Positions 1 through 8,504 are shown, counted from the first letter of the stretch. The stretch is DNA of 64,000 nt from Phocaeicola plebeius (GCF_003437535.1 NZ_QSQT01000014.1:37594-101593); one strand, 5' to 3'. Numbers and translations: made by a program. The notes: generated by a model not told the origin, from the sequence alone.

Positions 1-2
1 CC

Positions 3-1640
3 CGCCACCGAAGAACGTATGGCTGGACTACTTTCGACCAGTTTAATTTCAATTACCGGAAAGGAGGTTTCGACCTGTCGGGAACATTGTTCGGAGGCAG
101 ATTCCGCAACGGGAATAACCAGCAGATTGGCATGAAGACTTATCTCGACAAACTGTGGGAACAGAAAATGGATGCTTCTTACGGAAAGAACTCCAATAGT
201 AATGTCCAAGGCATCCTTTCACTAAACTACCAGTTCAATGAGAAACACTCCATGGGTGTACGCTACGATATGGACAAATACTTCAACTCTTCAGGCGACT
301 GGCGTTACACAGCCAATATCTATGCTGACCAAGAACTGTACGAAAACAATGCAAGTACAATGATTGGTGAAGACCCTTCTACAAGACACAGCCTGAACTA
401 TTACTATAACGGACAGATAGGCGACTGGAACATTGATTTCAATGCCGACGGTTTGTGGAACGTAAAAGAAGAAAGCCAGCACACAAGAGAAATCACCAAT
501 GGAGAAACGGAGAACAATGTCAATACCTTCAACAAAAACAACGGAACACTGTATGCCACAAAACTGATTGTGTCGTATCCTTTATGGAAAGGTAATCTGT
601 CATTCGGCGGTGAGTATTCGCATACTAGCAGAACAAACCTCTATCACAACCAAGAAGGCATCCTCGACAATGATGACAGTAAAATAAAAGAAGGTTCCAC
701 TGCGGCTTTCATGGACTACTCACACTCGTTCGGCAAGGTAGATGTGCAAGCCGGAGTGAGATACGAGAACGTGAAGTTCGACTACTATGAGCAAGGAAAA
801 CACATCGACGAACAAAGCCGCACGTTCAACAATGTATTTCCTTCTGTCAACATAAACTTTCCCATAGGAAAAACACAAATTCAGCTGAGCTATAGCGGTG
901 GTATCACGCGTCCTTCATACGATATGTTGAGAGGAAACATATATTACGGCAACAGATATACCTACCAAACGGGAAATCCATTTCTCAAACCTATCATCAA
1001 TCAGGACCTTATATTTTCCGCATCCTATAAATGGGTGAATTTCAGCTTTACTTATAACCGTACGAAAGACGATATTATTCAGGTTTGCGAACCTTATTCG
1101 GAAGCTGATCCTACCATATCCTTGCTAAAAACCGTCAATACGGAACCCTACAACAATATCATATCAGCTATCACCTTATCGCCTACTATCAGCTGGTGGA
1201 GTCCGCAGCTTACCGCACAGGTCTTTAAGCAGTGGCTTCATGCAGAAGGACCGGACGGCAAACTCACACTGAGTAAACCAAGGACAATCATTGTGTGGCG
1301 TAACAGTTTCACTCTTCCGGCAGGATTCCTATTTGATGTAGATGGCACTTATTACACCAAAGGACATTCACAGAACATGTACATGGGTATTAACTCTCTG
1401 GATGTGTCTATGGGGCTCTATAAGAGTTTCTTCAAAGAAAGATTGAGTTTCCAACTTCAAGTCACCAATCTGTTGGAAAAAGATGATGTGGACTGCACTA
1501 TTTATAGCGGCATCAAAACCACTACAGATTATATCACCAATTTCAGAAGAATCTCACTGACCATGCGCTACAAGTTCAACGCTACCAAGAGTAAGTACAA
1601 GGGTACCGGAGCCGGAGAAAGCCAGAAAAACCGTATGTAA
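3..1640 (+). CDS. TonB-type outer-membrane beta-barrel protein, C-terminal part (runs off left edge)
   Basis: The reading frame is open from base 3 with no start codon of its own, so the gene begins left of the window; the internal TTG at 87 is coding, not a start. What remains is an outer-membrane barrel with alternating aromatic/polar strands, and the tail (short YKFN-type last strand followed by a Lys-rich stretch and Gly-Ala-Gly) resembles the OMP_b-brl_3 group (TonB-dependent receptor-like proteins with an N-terminal carboxypeptidase-regulatory-like domain). Role inferred: transport or binding at the outer membrane; substrate unknown. The plug domain is not visible because it would be upstream. 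The next gene starts 56 bases later behind its own -7 box, so they are probably separate transcripts. Confidence 0.85.
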   Translation, partial: RHRRTYGWTTFDQFNFNYRKGGFDLSGTLFGGRFRNGNNQQIGMKTYLDKLWEQKMDASYGKNSNSNVQGILSLNYQFNEKHSMGVRYDMDKYFNSSGDWRYTANIYADQELYENNASTMIGEDPSTRHSLNYYYNGQIGDWNIDFNADGLWNVKEESQHTREITNGETENNVNTFNKNNGTLYATKLIVSYPLWKGNLSFGGEYSHTSRTNLYHNQEGILDNDDSKIKEGSTAAFMDYSHSFGKVDVQAGVRYENVKFDYYEQGKHIDEQSRTFNNVFPSVNINFPIGKTQIQLSYSGGITRPSYDMLRGNIYYGNRYTYQTGNPFLKPIINQDLIFSASYKWVNFSFTYNRTKDDIIQVCEPYSEADPTISLLKTVNTEPYNNIISAITLSPTISWWSPQLTAQVFKQWLHAEGPDGKLTLSKPRTIIVWRNSFTLPAGFLFDVDGTYYTKGHSQNMYMGINSLDVSMGLYKSFFKERLSFQLQVTNLLEKDDVDCTIYSGIKTTTDYITNFRRISLTMRYKFNATKSKYKGTGAGESQKNRM

Positions 1641-1651
1641 CAAGAAATCGT

Positions 1652-1659
1652 TATATTTG
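1652..1659 (+). promoter_or_regulatory. Bacteroidetes -7 box (TATATTTG)
   Basis: Exact match to TAnnTTTG, 37 bases before the TPR/HTH regulator start. No clear -33 TTTG is found 19-21 bases upstream, so this is a moderate call. Confidence 0.45.
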
Positions 1660-1696
1660 TAGGACGAAAAAGTGATATCACCTTATCAACAGCCAC

Positions 1697-3568
1697 ATGA
1701 AACACAAAATAAAACCCATTCTCTATATAGCAGGCATCTTGCTGCTGTTTGCTACTTGCACAAGGCAACCGCACGCAAGTGCTCTGCTACAACAAACGGA
1801 CTCTTTGCTGCATCATCACCAACCAGATTCTGCCTTGCAACTTCTGTTTAATATCAAGGATGAAACGTCTCTTCCGGAAGCAGAACGGATGAAACTGGTA
1901 TGGAACAAGGCGATGGCCCACTACCAGCTGGAAATGTCTTTGTTAGAAGATTCCCTGCTCTATCAGGCTATTGCCTACTACCGCCAACAGCCAACAGATA
2001 CCGCACGACTACTGGATACATACCTGCTCGAAGGCATGTACCTGAGGTGGAAAGAAGCAAACGATGAGGCCATCACAGTGTTCGACAAAGGCATTGCCCT
2101 GGCCATCTCCCGAAAAGACACCACCAACATGTTAGTGCTGCAGCGCAAGAAACTGGAAGTGCTATACAAGCAAAGCCGTTTCTTAGAATGTAAAGCGATG
2201 ATTGAAGACATGCTTCGCATTGCCCACAAGCTACCGGTGAAGGAGCATTACCAGATGGTATATTCACTGGCCCTCGTATCGCAGTTGGGAGGAGATACAT
2301 CGAACATTGATTGTCCGGAGAAAGGGTTTCAACTGGCATTAGAAGCCGGTGATACCTTGTTCGCCCATCATATTCTGCGAAACCATGGCTGTATGCTGGT
2401 AGGAGCACACAGATACAGGGAAGCCATCGCCCAATTCCAACGGCTTATCCGTCTCAACCCAGATTTTCTGCCGTATGCTGTCCAGTTAAGCCTGGCAGAG
2501 ATTTATATAAACTTAGGAAAGAATGATTCGGCGTTCTATTATTTGGATAAAGCTGCCCAAAGCATGGACAAAGAGCAAAAGCAGAAAAAAGACCAAATCA
2601 TGTTATCATTCAAATCCTTATATTATCAGATGCAGTCCGCATTAAATGAAAGAATGGGCCTTCCATATAGCGGACAGGTATTCAGACGGTATTGCGACTC
2701 CATCACAGAAGACCTCAAAGACAAGCACAACACGGCATTGCGACAGCAGGAAACCAGAGCCCAGCTGCAACAACGAAACTACGAACTCATCATCAACCGC
2801 CAGCAAATGGAACTCCGCATTGCGGTAATTGTATCCTTGCTGTTAGGAGTGATTCTGGCACTTATCGTCCTCTACCAGCAGAACCTGAAGAAGAAGGAAC
2901 GCACCATTCACCGCCTTTCCAGCGAACTGCAAAAATACAGTAAGCAGTTAAAGGACAACGAGGTATTAATGGCACAAAACAATGAAAGTATCCAGGAACT
3001 GCAAATGCAACTCTCTACCCAGAAAGCCAGTGAACAGGAAGCACAATTGTCGCTCATCAAGCAACTGGAAGAACAGAACCGGCAACTGAATCTTGCCAAC
3101 CAAAATCTGCAACACCAAATTGAAGCGCACTGGAAACAATTGAAAAGCGCACCGCTCAAAACTCCACATCTTCAGGAACTCACCACCGAAATGCTGCGAC
3201 TCAAAGAAAGAGAAGAGGCACTGACCGGACAACTGATTTCTACCCATCCGTTAGTGGCTGAACTTCGGAGCAAACCGCGCTTTCTGCAACCCGAGGATTT
3301 TGTCCGGATTGCTACCTTGGTCAACGAAATCTATCCACATTTTACCGAACGGCTTACGGATACTTTCCCCAACCTGACCGAACTGGACCAGCAGCTCTGC
3401 ATCCTCATCAAATTAGGCTTCAGTGTGTCGCAAATAGCTGTATTCATGGCGGTATCCCCCAGCTCCGTATCGCAGCAAAAATCAAGGATGAAGAAACGCA
3501 TCCTGCAACAAAAAACGGATAGCTTTACCGAAGGAGAAACGCTGGATTTATGGCTTCACAGATTCTAA
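1697..3568 (+). CDS. Membrane-anchored TPR regulator with cytosolic coiled coil and C-terminal HTH
   Basis: A 623-residue protein. The N-terminus is a lipoprotein-type signal (hydrophobic stretch ending LLFATC, Cys about residue 21), followed by helical TPR-like repeats to about residue 365. One strong transmembrane segment lies at about 373-394. After it comes a long Gln/Glu-rich coiled coil (about 395-500) and a C-terminal domain ending in a helix-turn-helix-like segment (VSQIAVFMAVSPSSVSQQKS) with a basic tail. This architecture is common in Bacteroidetes and suggests a periplasmic sensor coupled directly to a DNA-binding end, but no target is known. The end of the protein is clearly homologous to the small protein encoded just downstream. 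Function is inferred from domain order only. Confidence 0.8.
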   Translation: MKHKIKPILYIAGILLLFATCTRQPHASALLQQTDSLLHHHQPDSALQLLFNIKDETSLPEAERMKLVWNKAMAHYQLEMSLLEDSLLYQAIAYYRQQPTDTARLLDTYLLEGMYLRWKEANDEAITVFDKGIALAISRKDTTNMLVLQRKKLEVLYKQSRFLECKAMIEDMLRIAHKLPVKEHYQMVYSLALVSQLGGDTSNIDCPEKGFQLALEAGDTLFAHHILRNHGCMLVGAHRYREAIAQFQRLIRLNPDFLPYAVQLSLAEIYINLGKNDSAFYYLDKAAQSMDKEQKQKKDQIMLSFKSLYYQMQSALNERMGLPYSGQVFRRYCDSITEDLKDKHNTALRQQETRAQLQQRNYELIINRQQMELRIAVIVSLLLGVILALIVLYQQNLKKKERTIHRLSSELQKYSKQLKDNEVLMAQNNESIQELQMQLSTQKASEQEAQLSLIKQLEEQNRQLNLANQNLQHQIEAHWKQLKSAPLKTPHLQELTTEMLRLKEREEALTGQLISTHPLVAELRSKPRFLQPEDFVRIATLVNEIYPHFTERLTDTFPNLTELDQQLCILIKLGFSVSQIAVFMAVSPSSVSQQKSRMKKRILQQKTDSFTEGETLDLWLHRF

Positions 3569-3578
3569 AAAAGGCCCT

Positions 3579-3655
3579 CTGTATATATACACACAAAAAG
3601 AAAACAACATAAAACACTAACTTTCAGTAATTTACAAAACAAAGGCTGTATATAT
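3579..3655. repeat. Paired CTGTATATAT direct repeat
   Basis: CTGTATATAT occurs at 3579-3588 (within the 12-base palindrome TGTATATATACA, 3580-3591) and again at 3646-3655, 67 bases apart start to start, just upstream of the -7 box for the small HTH gene. It is a candidate operator; binding is not shown. Confidence 0.4.
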
Positions 3656-3662
3656 GGATTTA

Positions 3663-3693
3663 TTTTAAAGTAAATAAGAATGCGCTAACTTTG
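3663..3693 (+). promoter_or_regulatory. Promoter of the small HTH gene
   Basis: A perfect -7 box TAACTTTG lies at 3686-3693, preceded after 19 bases by TTTT (3663-3666, three of four matches to the -33 TTTG). It sits about 45 bases before the start at 3739 and indicates that the small gene is expressed independently of its larger relative. Confidence 0.55.
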
Positions 3694-3738
3694 CCAAAAG
3701 TATAATTATAGCGTGAAAAAATAAACCCCAGAGAAAAG

Positions 3739-4215
3739 ATGAATCGTTTGAAAAAGACATACGAAAAACGAAATGCGACCCAGCCAAAAATGAATCACAA
3801 AAGCCATATCCAGCACATTCAGACGCTGACCAATGAAATGGAACAATTGAGGGAAAGGGAACACAGACTGGCCGAACGACTCATCTCTGAACAGCCGCTC
3901 ATTAACGAATTGCGCCACAGCCCGCGCTTCATTAAAGAAACAGACAAAAGTTGCCTGGCTGCTTTGGTAGACGACGTGTACAATAACTTTACTTCACGCC
4001 TCACCACCCGTTTCCCGAATCTGACGGAAATGGATATCCAATATTGTATTCTTATCAAACTTCATTTTACGGTATCGCAAATTGCCGTACTTTCGGCCAT
4101 CTCTCCTACTTCAGTCTACCAGCAGAAATCGCGGATGAAGAAACGCATCCAGACACTGGAGCCCGAGCTCTTCACGGATGGAGAAACACTGGACGAGTGG
4201 CTGAACGAATGGTAA
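3739..4215 (+). CDS. Stand-alone HTH protein, paralogue of the upstream regulator's C-terminal domain
   Basis: A 158-residue soluble protein that aligns without large gaps to about the last 135 residues of the upstream membrane-anchored regulator. Shared blocks include FPNLTE, CILIKL, VSQIAV, QQKSRMKKRI and GETLD near the C-terminus. It has a short predicted coiled-coil segment (about residues 25-50) and the HTH-like region, but no TPR, signal or transmembrane part. It therefore looks like a partial tandem duplicate that kept only the DNA-binding and possibly dimerisation parts. It could bind the same sites or form mixed dimers with the larger protein. Function is inferred. Confidence 0.75.
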   Translation: MNRLKKTYEKRNATQPKMNHKSHIQHIQTLTNEMEQLREREHRLAERLISEQPLINELRHSPRFIKETDKSCLAALVDDVYNNFTSRLTTRFPNLTEMDIQYCILIKLHFTVSQIAVLSAISPTSVYQQKSRMKKRIQTLEPELFTDGETLDEWLNEW

Positions 4216-4261
4216 AAGGAGGTTTTTCACGCTATATTCCCTCCTTCTGAAAGATTTGTGT

Positions 4262-4269
4262 TATCTTTG
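4262..4269 (+). promoter_or_regulatory. -7 box (TATCTTTG) of yjbQ
   Basis: Exact TAnnTTTG match 39 bases before the YjbQ start; no convincing -33 element. Confidence 0.45.
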
Positions 4270-4308
4270 AGCAGATAAAATCCGTAATCTTTCATACCGT
4301 TTATTATT

Positions 4309-4722
4309 ATGATACAACAAACTACTTTCACACTTCGGGCACGCGCGCGTGGCTTTCACCTTGTGACCGACGAGGTTCTCAGTCACCTGCCTGCCTTACC
4401 CAAGACCGGACTACTCAATCTTTTTATCCAGCATACCAGCGCCGGACTGTCGGTCAACGAAAACTGCGACCCTGATGTACGCAGCGATATGGAAAAGATA
4501 TTCAATAACCTGGTGCGCGAACGCGAGTCCTGGTACGACCATACCTTGGAAGGCTGGGACGACATGCCTGCCCATGCCAAATCCTCACTGGTGGGCGCCA
4601 GCTTGTCTATCCCCATCACCGACGGACGACTGAACTTAGGCACCTGGCAGGGAATCTATCTCTGTGAATTCCGCAACCACGGAGGAGGACGGCGCATCGT
4701 GGCTACCATCCTCGGAGAATAA
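4309..4722 (+). CDS. yjbQ: YjbQ/UPF0047 family protein
   Basis: A 137-residue protein of full family length. It shows the family landmarks: an HTSAG-type motif (QHTSAGL) near residue 44, NENCDP shortly after, a central WYDHTLEG segment, the ADGRL-like ITDGRLNLGTWQGI block and a C-terminal arginine-rich strand. Members of this family have been linked to a secondary thiamine-phosphate synthase activity in E. coli YjbQ, but the physiological role is unsettled. It is a monocistronic unit with its own -7 box and ends one base before the convergent glycosyltransferase gene. Confidence 0.9.
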   Translation: MIQQTTFTLRARARGFHLVTDEVLSHLPALPKTGLLNLFIQHTSAGLSVNENCDPDVRSDMEKIFNNLVRERESWYDHTLEGWDDMPAHAKSSLVGASLSIPITDGRLNLGTWQGIYLCEFRNHGGGRRIVATILGE

Positions 4723-4723
4723 C

Positions 4724-6649
4724 TCAGGGAACAGGCTGTGGCGTAGAGAAGCTGAGACTGTCAGCGAAACATTTTCCAGCTTCTCCGGTCAACACCACAC
4801 GCGACAAGTCGACTCCTTCTGCAGCTGCTTCCGAAATTACTCCCTTGGCCGCCATTCTGCGGGCTACCAGCCGGAAGTGTCCCTCCTGATTTTCTTTCAA
4901 CCGTCCATTAGCTTCGAATGAACTGCGATAATGCTTCGGCTTCGGAATAATGGAAGCCAAGTAAATACATTCTTCCAGCGTCAGTTGCGACGGACGCTTG
5001 CCAAAATAAAACTCTGATGCCTCTAACAGCCCATACACTCCCGGTCCCCATTCGGCGATATTGAGATACACCTCAAACATACGTTCCTTTGAGGTAAGCC
5101 GGTTCTGTTCTATCAGCCAGACAATCAATGCTTCCTCCAGTTTACGCGCGATATTTTTCCGACGATTCAGAAACACATTCTTGACCAGCTGCATGGAAAT
5201 TGTACTTCCTCCGCGCGCAAAGCGACGTTCTTTCAAATCGTAAACCATCGCTTCACGAATGGCGTCGGGAAGGAATCCCTGATGATAAAAGAATCCTCCG
5301 TCCTCGCTCTGCAATACGGCCATGCGCATCAGCTGAGGCACACTGTCAAGAGGAAGGAAATGATTCCACGACGGCCCCACCGGAAAAGTACGTACAGGCA
5401 TTTCATTCTCGTAAGCCGTATACTCAAACTCTTCAGACATCTTACCAAGATTGGTTGTTCCGTAACCCAGTATCTGGAAATGCTGCGGACGCAGGTCGGA
5501 ATAAAACTTCAGGCTGTCAGGACGAGCCAAATCGGCATCCAGTTCGAAATCGTATGCCAATTCTCCTTCCACACGAATCCCTTCCAGGTTCTCGAAAAGT
5601 CCATGCGGAAGGGAGTTGAAAAGCTCCTTAGCCGGAAACTGGGGTTGATGTATGGAAGCCATAAGGTGGCTGGGCGGTTCTACCCGCAGGTAGGGATGAA
5701 ACTGCAAGTCATTGAAACGTATCGTACTACAACTGTCCAGTTCCAGGGCATGCGGTTCCACATTCAACTGAAAATCCAGCTTCCCATGATTCAGGTTAAT
5801 ACGCTCCGGCGACAAGCGACGATGGAAGACTTTCAGTCCGTCTACCTCCGTCTGACCAAGCAACACCATTTTCTCATCTTCCTCCTGCTGCGTGAAACTT
5901 AACCACAACCGTTCGAAGGCCACTTCCGCTCCCAAACGGCGGCGAATGTAAGGCACAGTCAGTTCAGGTGCCTGAATGCAGACCGACACACGGCGCTCAC
6001 CGGAATTGATTTCTCCCTCCGTTTCCCAATGCTGTGTATGTCCTTCTTCTACAAAAGTAAGCTGGCTACGGAACCGGTGATTCTCAATATTGAATTCCGG
6101 TACATACAGGCTGACGGAATCGCTGTCCTTCCGTTCGCACACATGCAGACGGGTGAGACGCCCCTCAGAAGGCAACAAACGGAACACTCCATTCAGCAAG
6201 GTTTGCACACGCTTGTCATATCCCGCCTTTTCGGGAACCCGTTCCGTTTCTTTTTCACCATTCGATCTGCTTCGGAACAAGAAATCATAATTAGCCTGCT
6301 GGTTCTCTTTAACAAAATCCACCGTCAATCCGTCCAACGCCACATCCATCACCTCCACATTTCCTTTCAGCAATTGCCAGAAGCCTAAATTAAACGTGGC
6401 CGACCGAAGTGTCAATAATGTATCCCTCTCCTCGGGAACAACTGACAGCCCGTTCAGGAAAAGACATCCGGTTCCCTCAAAGCGCAACTCATCATAATGC
6501 ACTTCCAGTCCGTACCGCTCCTCCACTTGAGTAATCTTTCTTTCTGCCATCCGGTTCAAGATACAGTTACGGAAAATCCATAGTCCACCGGCCAGTAACA
6601 GCAATAACAGCAGCAAGCCTGCACCTGTATAAATCAATATTCGTTTCAT
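4724..6649 (-). CDS. Peptidoglycan glycosyltransferase (GT51) with large N-terminal AsmA-like region
   Basis: A 641-residue inner-membrane protein: one N-terminal transmembrane helix (about 5-27), then about 400 residues of beta-rich sequence resembling AsmA-type proteins, then a GT51 domain from about 430. The GT51 signature is clear: the EDGGFFYHQG motif puts the catalytic Glu at 449, followed by GGSTISMQLVKN and the EVYLNIAEWG block. GT51 enzymes polymerise lipid II into glycan strands. There is no transpeptidase domain, so it is monofunctional, like MtgA but about 400 residues longer. The N-terminal fusion is the unusual part; its role is not known. It has its own -7 box at 6670-6677 and a very short leader. 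Confidence 0.88.
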   Translation of the reverse strand: MKRILIYTGAGLLLLLLLLAGGLWIFRNCILNRMAERKITQVEERYGLEVHYDELRFEGTGCLFLNGLSVVPEERDTLLTLRSATFNLGFWQLLKGNVEVMDVALDGLTVDFVKENQQANYDFLFRSRSNGEKETERVPEKAGYDKRVQTLLNGVFRLLPSEGRLTRLHVCERKDSDSVSLYVPEFNIENHRFRSQLTFVEEGHTQHWETEGEINSGERRVSVCIQAPELTVPYIRRRLGAEVAFERLWLSFTQQEEDEKMVLLGQTEVDGLKVFHRRLSPERINLNHGKLDFQLNVEPHALELDSCSTIRFNDLQFHPYLRVEPPSHLMASIHQPQFPAKELFNSLPHGLFENLEGIRVEGELAYDFELDADLARPDSLKFYSDLRPQHFQILGYGTTNLGKMSEEFEYTAYENEMPVRTFPVGPSWNHFLPLDSVPQLMRMAVLQSEDGGFFYHQGFLPDAIREAMVYDLKERRFARGGSTISMQLVKNVFLNRRKNIARKLEEALIVWLIEQNRLTSKERMFEVYLNIAEWGPGVYGLLEASEFYFGKRPSQLTLEECIYLASIIPKPKHYRSSFEANGRLKENQEGHFRLVARRMAAKGVISEAAAEGVDLSRVVLTGEAGKCFADSLSFSTPQPVP

Positions 6650-6669
6650 AACGTCCTTATTCCATGCTG

Positions 6670-6677
6670 CAAAGGTA
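6670..6677 (-). promoter_or_regulatory. -7 box of the GT51 gene
   Basis: The minus strand reads TACCTTTG, an exact TAnnTTTG, 20 bases before the GT51 start. No clear -33 box. Confidence 0.45.
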
Positions 6678-6784
6678 AAAAATATTCAGCTAAAATATCA
6701 TAGATTTTTCGCCCGCATAGTCCACAAATTCGCACAAATAGTTTCAAAATCACAACAATCACAAACAATTTGAACTTATTTGAA

Positions 6785-6816
6785 TTTGTTTTAAAACAAA
6801 AATACAATTACTTTTG
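6785..6816 (+). promoter_or_regulatory. Promoter of the DUF2135-like lipoprotein gene
   Basis: TTTG (6785-6788), 20 bases, then TACTTTTG (6809-6816): both elements of the Bacteroidetes sigma-ABfr promoter match. The predicted transcript starts near 6823, giving a leader of roughly 130 bases. The rest of the 300-base gap from 6650 to 6950 holds only the opposing -7 box and the leader hairpin. Confidence 0.65.
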
Positions 6817-6870
6817 AGAAAAATGAAAAACAACAAAAACGTTTGCAGTTGGAAATAAAAAAATCAAAAA

Positions 6871-6912
6871 GCGAACACATTCCTTTCTACAAGGAATATT
6901 CCCTGCGTTCGC
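6871..6912 (+). promoter_or_regulatory. Nested hairpin in the lipoprotein leader
   Basis: GCGAAC (6871-6876) pairs with GTTCGC (6907-6912), and inside it ATTCCTT (6879-6885) pairs with AAGGAAT (6891-6897). It lies between the predicted transcription start and the ATG at 6951. It may protect the mRNA or control translation; no known riboswitch is recognised. Confidence 0.4.
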
Positions 6913-6950
6913 ATATTTTATCACTCGCATCAGGGGAATAGGCGTATAAA

Positions 6951-8015
6951 ATGAAAAACACTATGAAACAACTTCTCAAACTATTCAGTATTGTATTTTG
7001 TGCCATGGCTCTGTATGCCTGCGGAAGTGACGATGAACCAGGCAAAAGCGCATTGCAAGACCAGTTTATTGATGTAGACAACAGTGAATACACAGAAGGA
7101 AGTATGCCTGTAGGAGACACTCCCATGCTTCAAACTGCTACTTTTGATAAAGCAGCTCTTCCTGGAGGAACATCCTATCTTACATTAAATTCCTATGAAG
7201 AATTAGACTATGTAAATATCGGTGTAGAAGGAGAATCCGGATACCTTAAAGTAAAGTTAGATGCACCAGCAAACGTACAAGGACGTGCCACCACAAATAA
7301 TGGAATCTACACCTATACTGTGCTTGTATTATTAAGCCAGAATCTGAATAGCAGCTTCACGCTTGTATTTACCACAGTAAACAAACAAGGTGAAGTTTCC
7401 TCTCAATTTACAAGTGAAACCAACTACATAGAAGCCGGTACAGGCGATTTACAAGTCAACCTGCGTTTCAGTAATGAAAAAGACGTGGATTTGTATGTCG
7501 TAGAACCCAACGGAAATGTCATTTATTACGGTCAGCCTTTCCCCTATTATTCAAAAGAATACGAAATTATCAATGACTGGCTGGAAAGTGATGATTATGA
7601 AAATGAACCAGATGTTGAATGGGGAAAAATCGGATTGGATATTGACTCCAATGCAGGCTGCGACATTGACTGGAAAAACAGTGAAAACATTTTCTTCAAA
7701 ACAGATTGCATGCAAAAAGGAACATATCAGGTATGGGTAAATATGTTTGCAAACTGTGACCCCTCTATTGCCACAAACTATACCGTCAGAGTTACTTACA
7801 AAGGTATAGCAGTTACTCCTAAATCAGGAAGTAACCCGACATCTGGAGTATTTCCTATAGGAACGCCCGACAACGAAATTGACGATGAACTGATAGGAGC
7901 TACCAAAATAATGGAATTCACCATCAATGAAGGTATCGAACCGGGAAGAAGTGCGGCAGTAACAGCCAAGAAACATTTGATAAAAAAAGAATTCAACATG
8001 CTATTTGCGAACTAA
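6951..8015 (+). CDS. Lipoprotein with a DUF2135/YfaP-like domain
   Basis: A 354-residue exported protein. The signal ends at a lipobox (LYAC, Cys 24) followed by Gly-Ser-Asp-Asp-Glu; acidic residues just after the Cys fit surface-exported Bacteroidetes lipoproteins. The N-terminal half is a beta-rich domain. Residues about 165-285 carry the pattern of DUF2135: a VNLRF strand, DVDLYVVEPNG, an acidic insertion, LDIDSNAGCDIDW, then a GTYQVWVNMF strand. Such domains are calcium-like, Asp-rich beta sandwiches of unknown role. A strong promoter, a long structured leader and a strong terminator (8065-8132) show it is a single-gene transcript. Function unknown; DUF2135 assignment is by pattern only. 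Confidence 0.7.
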   Translation: MKNTMKQLLKLFSIVFCAMALYACGSDDEPGKSALQDQFIDVDNSEYTEGSMPVGDTPMLQTATFDKAALPGGTSYLTLNSYEELDYVNIGVEGESGYLKVKLDAPANVQGRATTNNGIYTYTVLVLLSQNLNSSFTLVFTTVNKQGEVSSQFTSETNYIEAGTGDLQVNLRFSNEKDVDLYVVEPNGNVIYYGQPFPYYSKEYEIINDWLESDDYENEPDVEWGKIGLDIDSNAGCDIDWKNSENIFFKTDCMQKGTYQVWVNMFANCDPSIATNYTVRVTYKGIAVTPKSGSNPTSGVFPIGTPDNEIDDELIGATKIMEFTINEGIEPGRSAAVTAKKHLIKKEFNMLFAN

Positions 8016-8064
8016 CACTTTGCCTTTTATAAAGGACAACCTATAGATCTCTCTTTACTAATTT

Positions 8065-8132
8065 CATTCCGTACGTTCCGGTGACAAATTCTTCACTCAA
8101 TACAGGTCGCCGGAGCAGTACGGAATGTTTTT
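8065..8132 (+). terminator. Strong intrinsic terminator after the lipoprotein gene
   Basis: CATTCCGTAC (8065-8074) pairs with GTACGGAATG (8118-8127), and the inner CCGGTGAC (8078-8085) pairs with GTCGCCGG (8106-8113, one G-U). Five T follow. Confidence 0.8.
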
Positions 8133-8179
8133 ATCTACAAGAATCGGGTACTGTTTCATGGATATTCCAAAAGAAATCG

Positions 8180-8187
8180 TATCTTTA
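8180..8187 (+). promoter_or_regulatory. Probable -7 box (TATCTTTA)
   Basis: Seven of eight bases match TAnnTTTG, about 40 bases before the ATG at 8227. It lies between the terminator and that ATG, supporting the shorter start of the following gene. Confidence 0.35.
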
Positions 8188-8226
8188 CACCATAATCATT
8201 TTTTATTAACTAAAAACTTTAGAATT

Positions 8227-8499
8227 ATGGCTAGTAGAAGATCATTGAAAAAAACAGTCAATTATATTACAGAACTGGCAGCAGGACTCTGCCTGGTGGA
8301 ATCAGCAAACGCAAATGCAGAAAAACGGGAAGCTTACAGCGAAGTATTCCTGCAGATTATCAACCTGCGTAATGACATCATCAGCCGCATCAGCCACACA
8401 GAGCCGGGCAGCGTGAAACTGTTCTACAAAAAACTGAGAGCGGACTTCAATGCTGAAGTAGACAACGTGTTCAAGAAACTGGAAGAACTGTCGAAATAA
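8227..8499 (+). CDS. Small conserved hypothetical helical protein
   Basis: A 90-residue protein starting MASRRSLKK. The same frame is open back to an ATG at 8125, but that codon lies inside the preceding terminator and upstream of the likely promoter, so 8227 is preferred. The sequence is predicted to be all-helical and charged (ITELAAGLCLVES, then a Lys/Glu-rich C-terminal half ending FKKLEELSK); no signal or membrane segment is seen. It is of a type often found in Bacteroides genomes without assigned function. The acyltransferase gene starts five bases after its stop, so the two form an operon. Confidence 0.7.
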   Translation: MASRRSLKKTVNYITELAAGLCLVESANANAEKREAYSEVFLQIINLRNDIISRISHTEPGSVKLFYKKLRADFNAEVDNVFKKLEELSK

Positions 8500-8504
8500 C
8501 ACAC

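Noticed and set aside
87..89. TTG at 87 as start of the barrel gene
   Set aside because: The frame is open to the window edge with barrel-like sequence, so the start is outside.
8125..8226. 34-codon N-terminal extension of the small gene at 8227
   Set aside because: Its ATG lies within the preceding terminator and before the probable promoter; the extension has no domain character.
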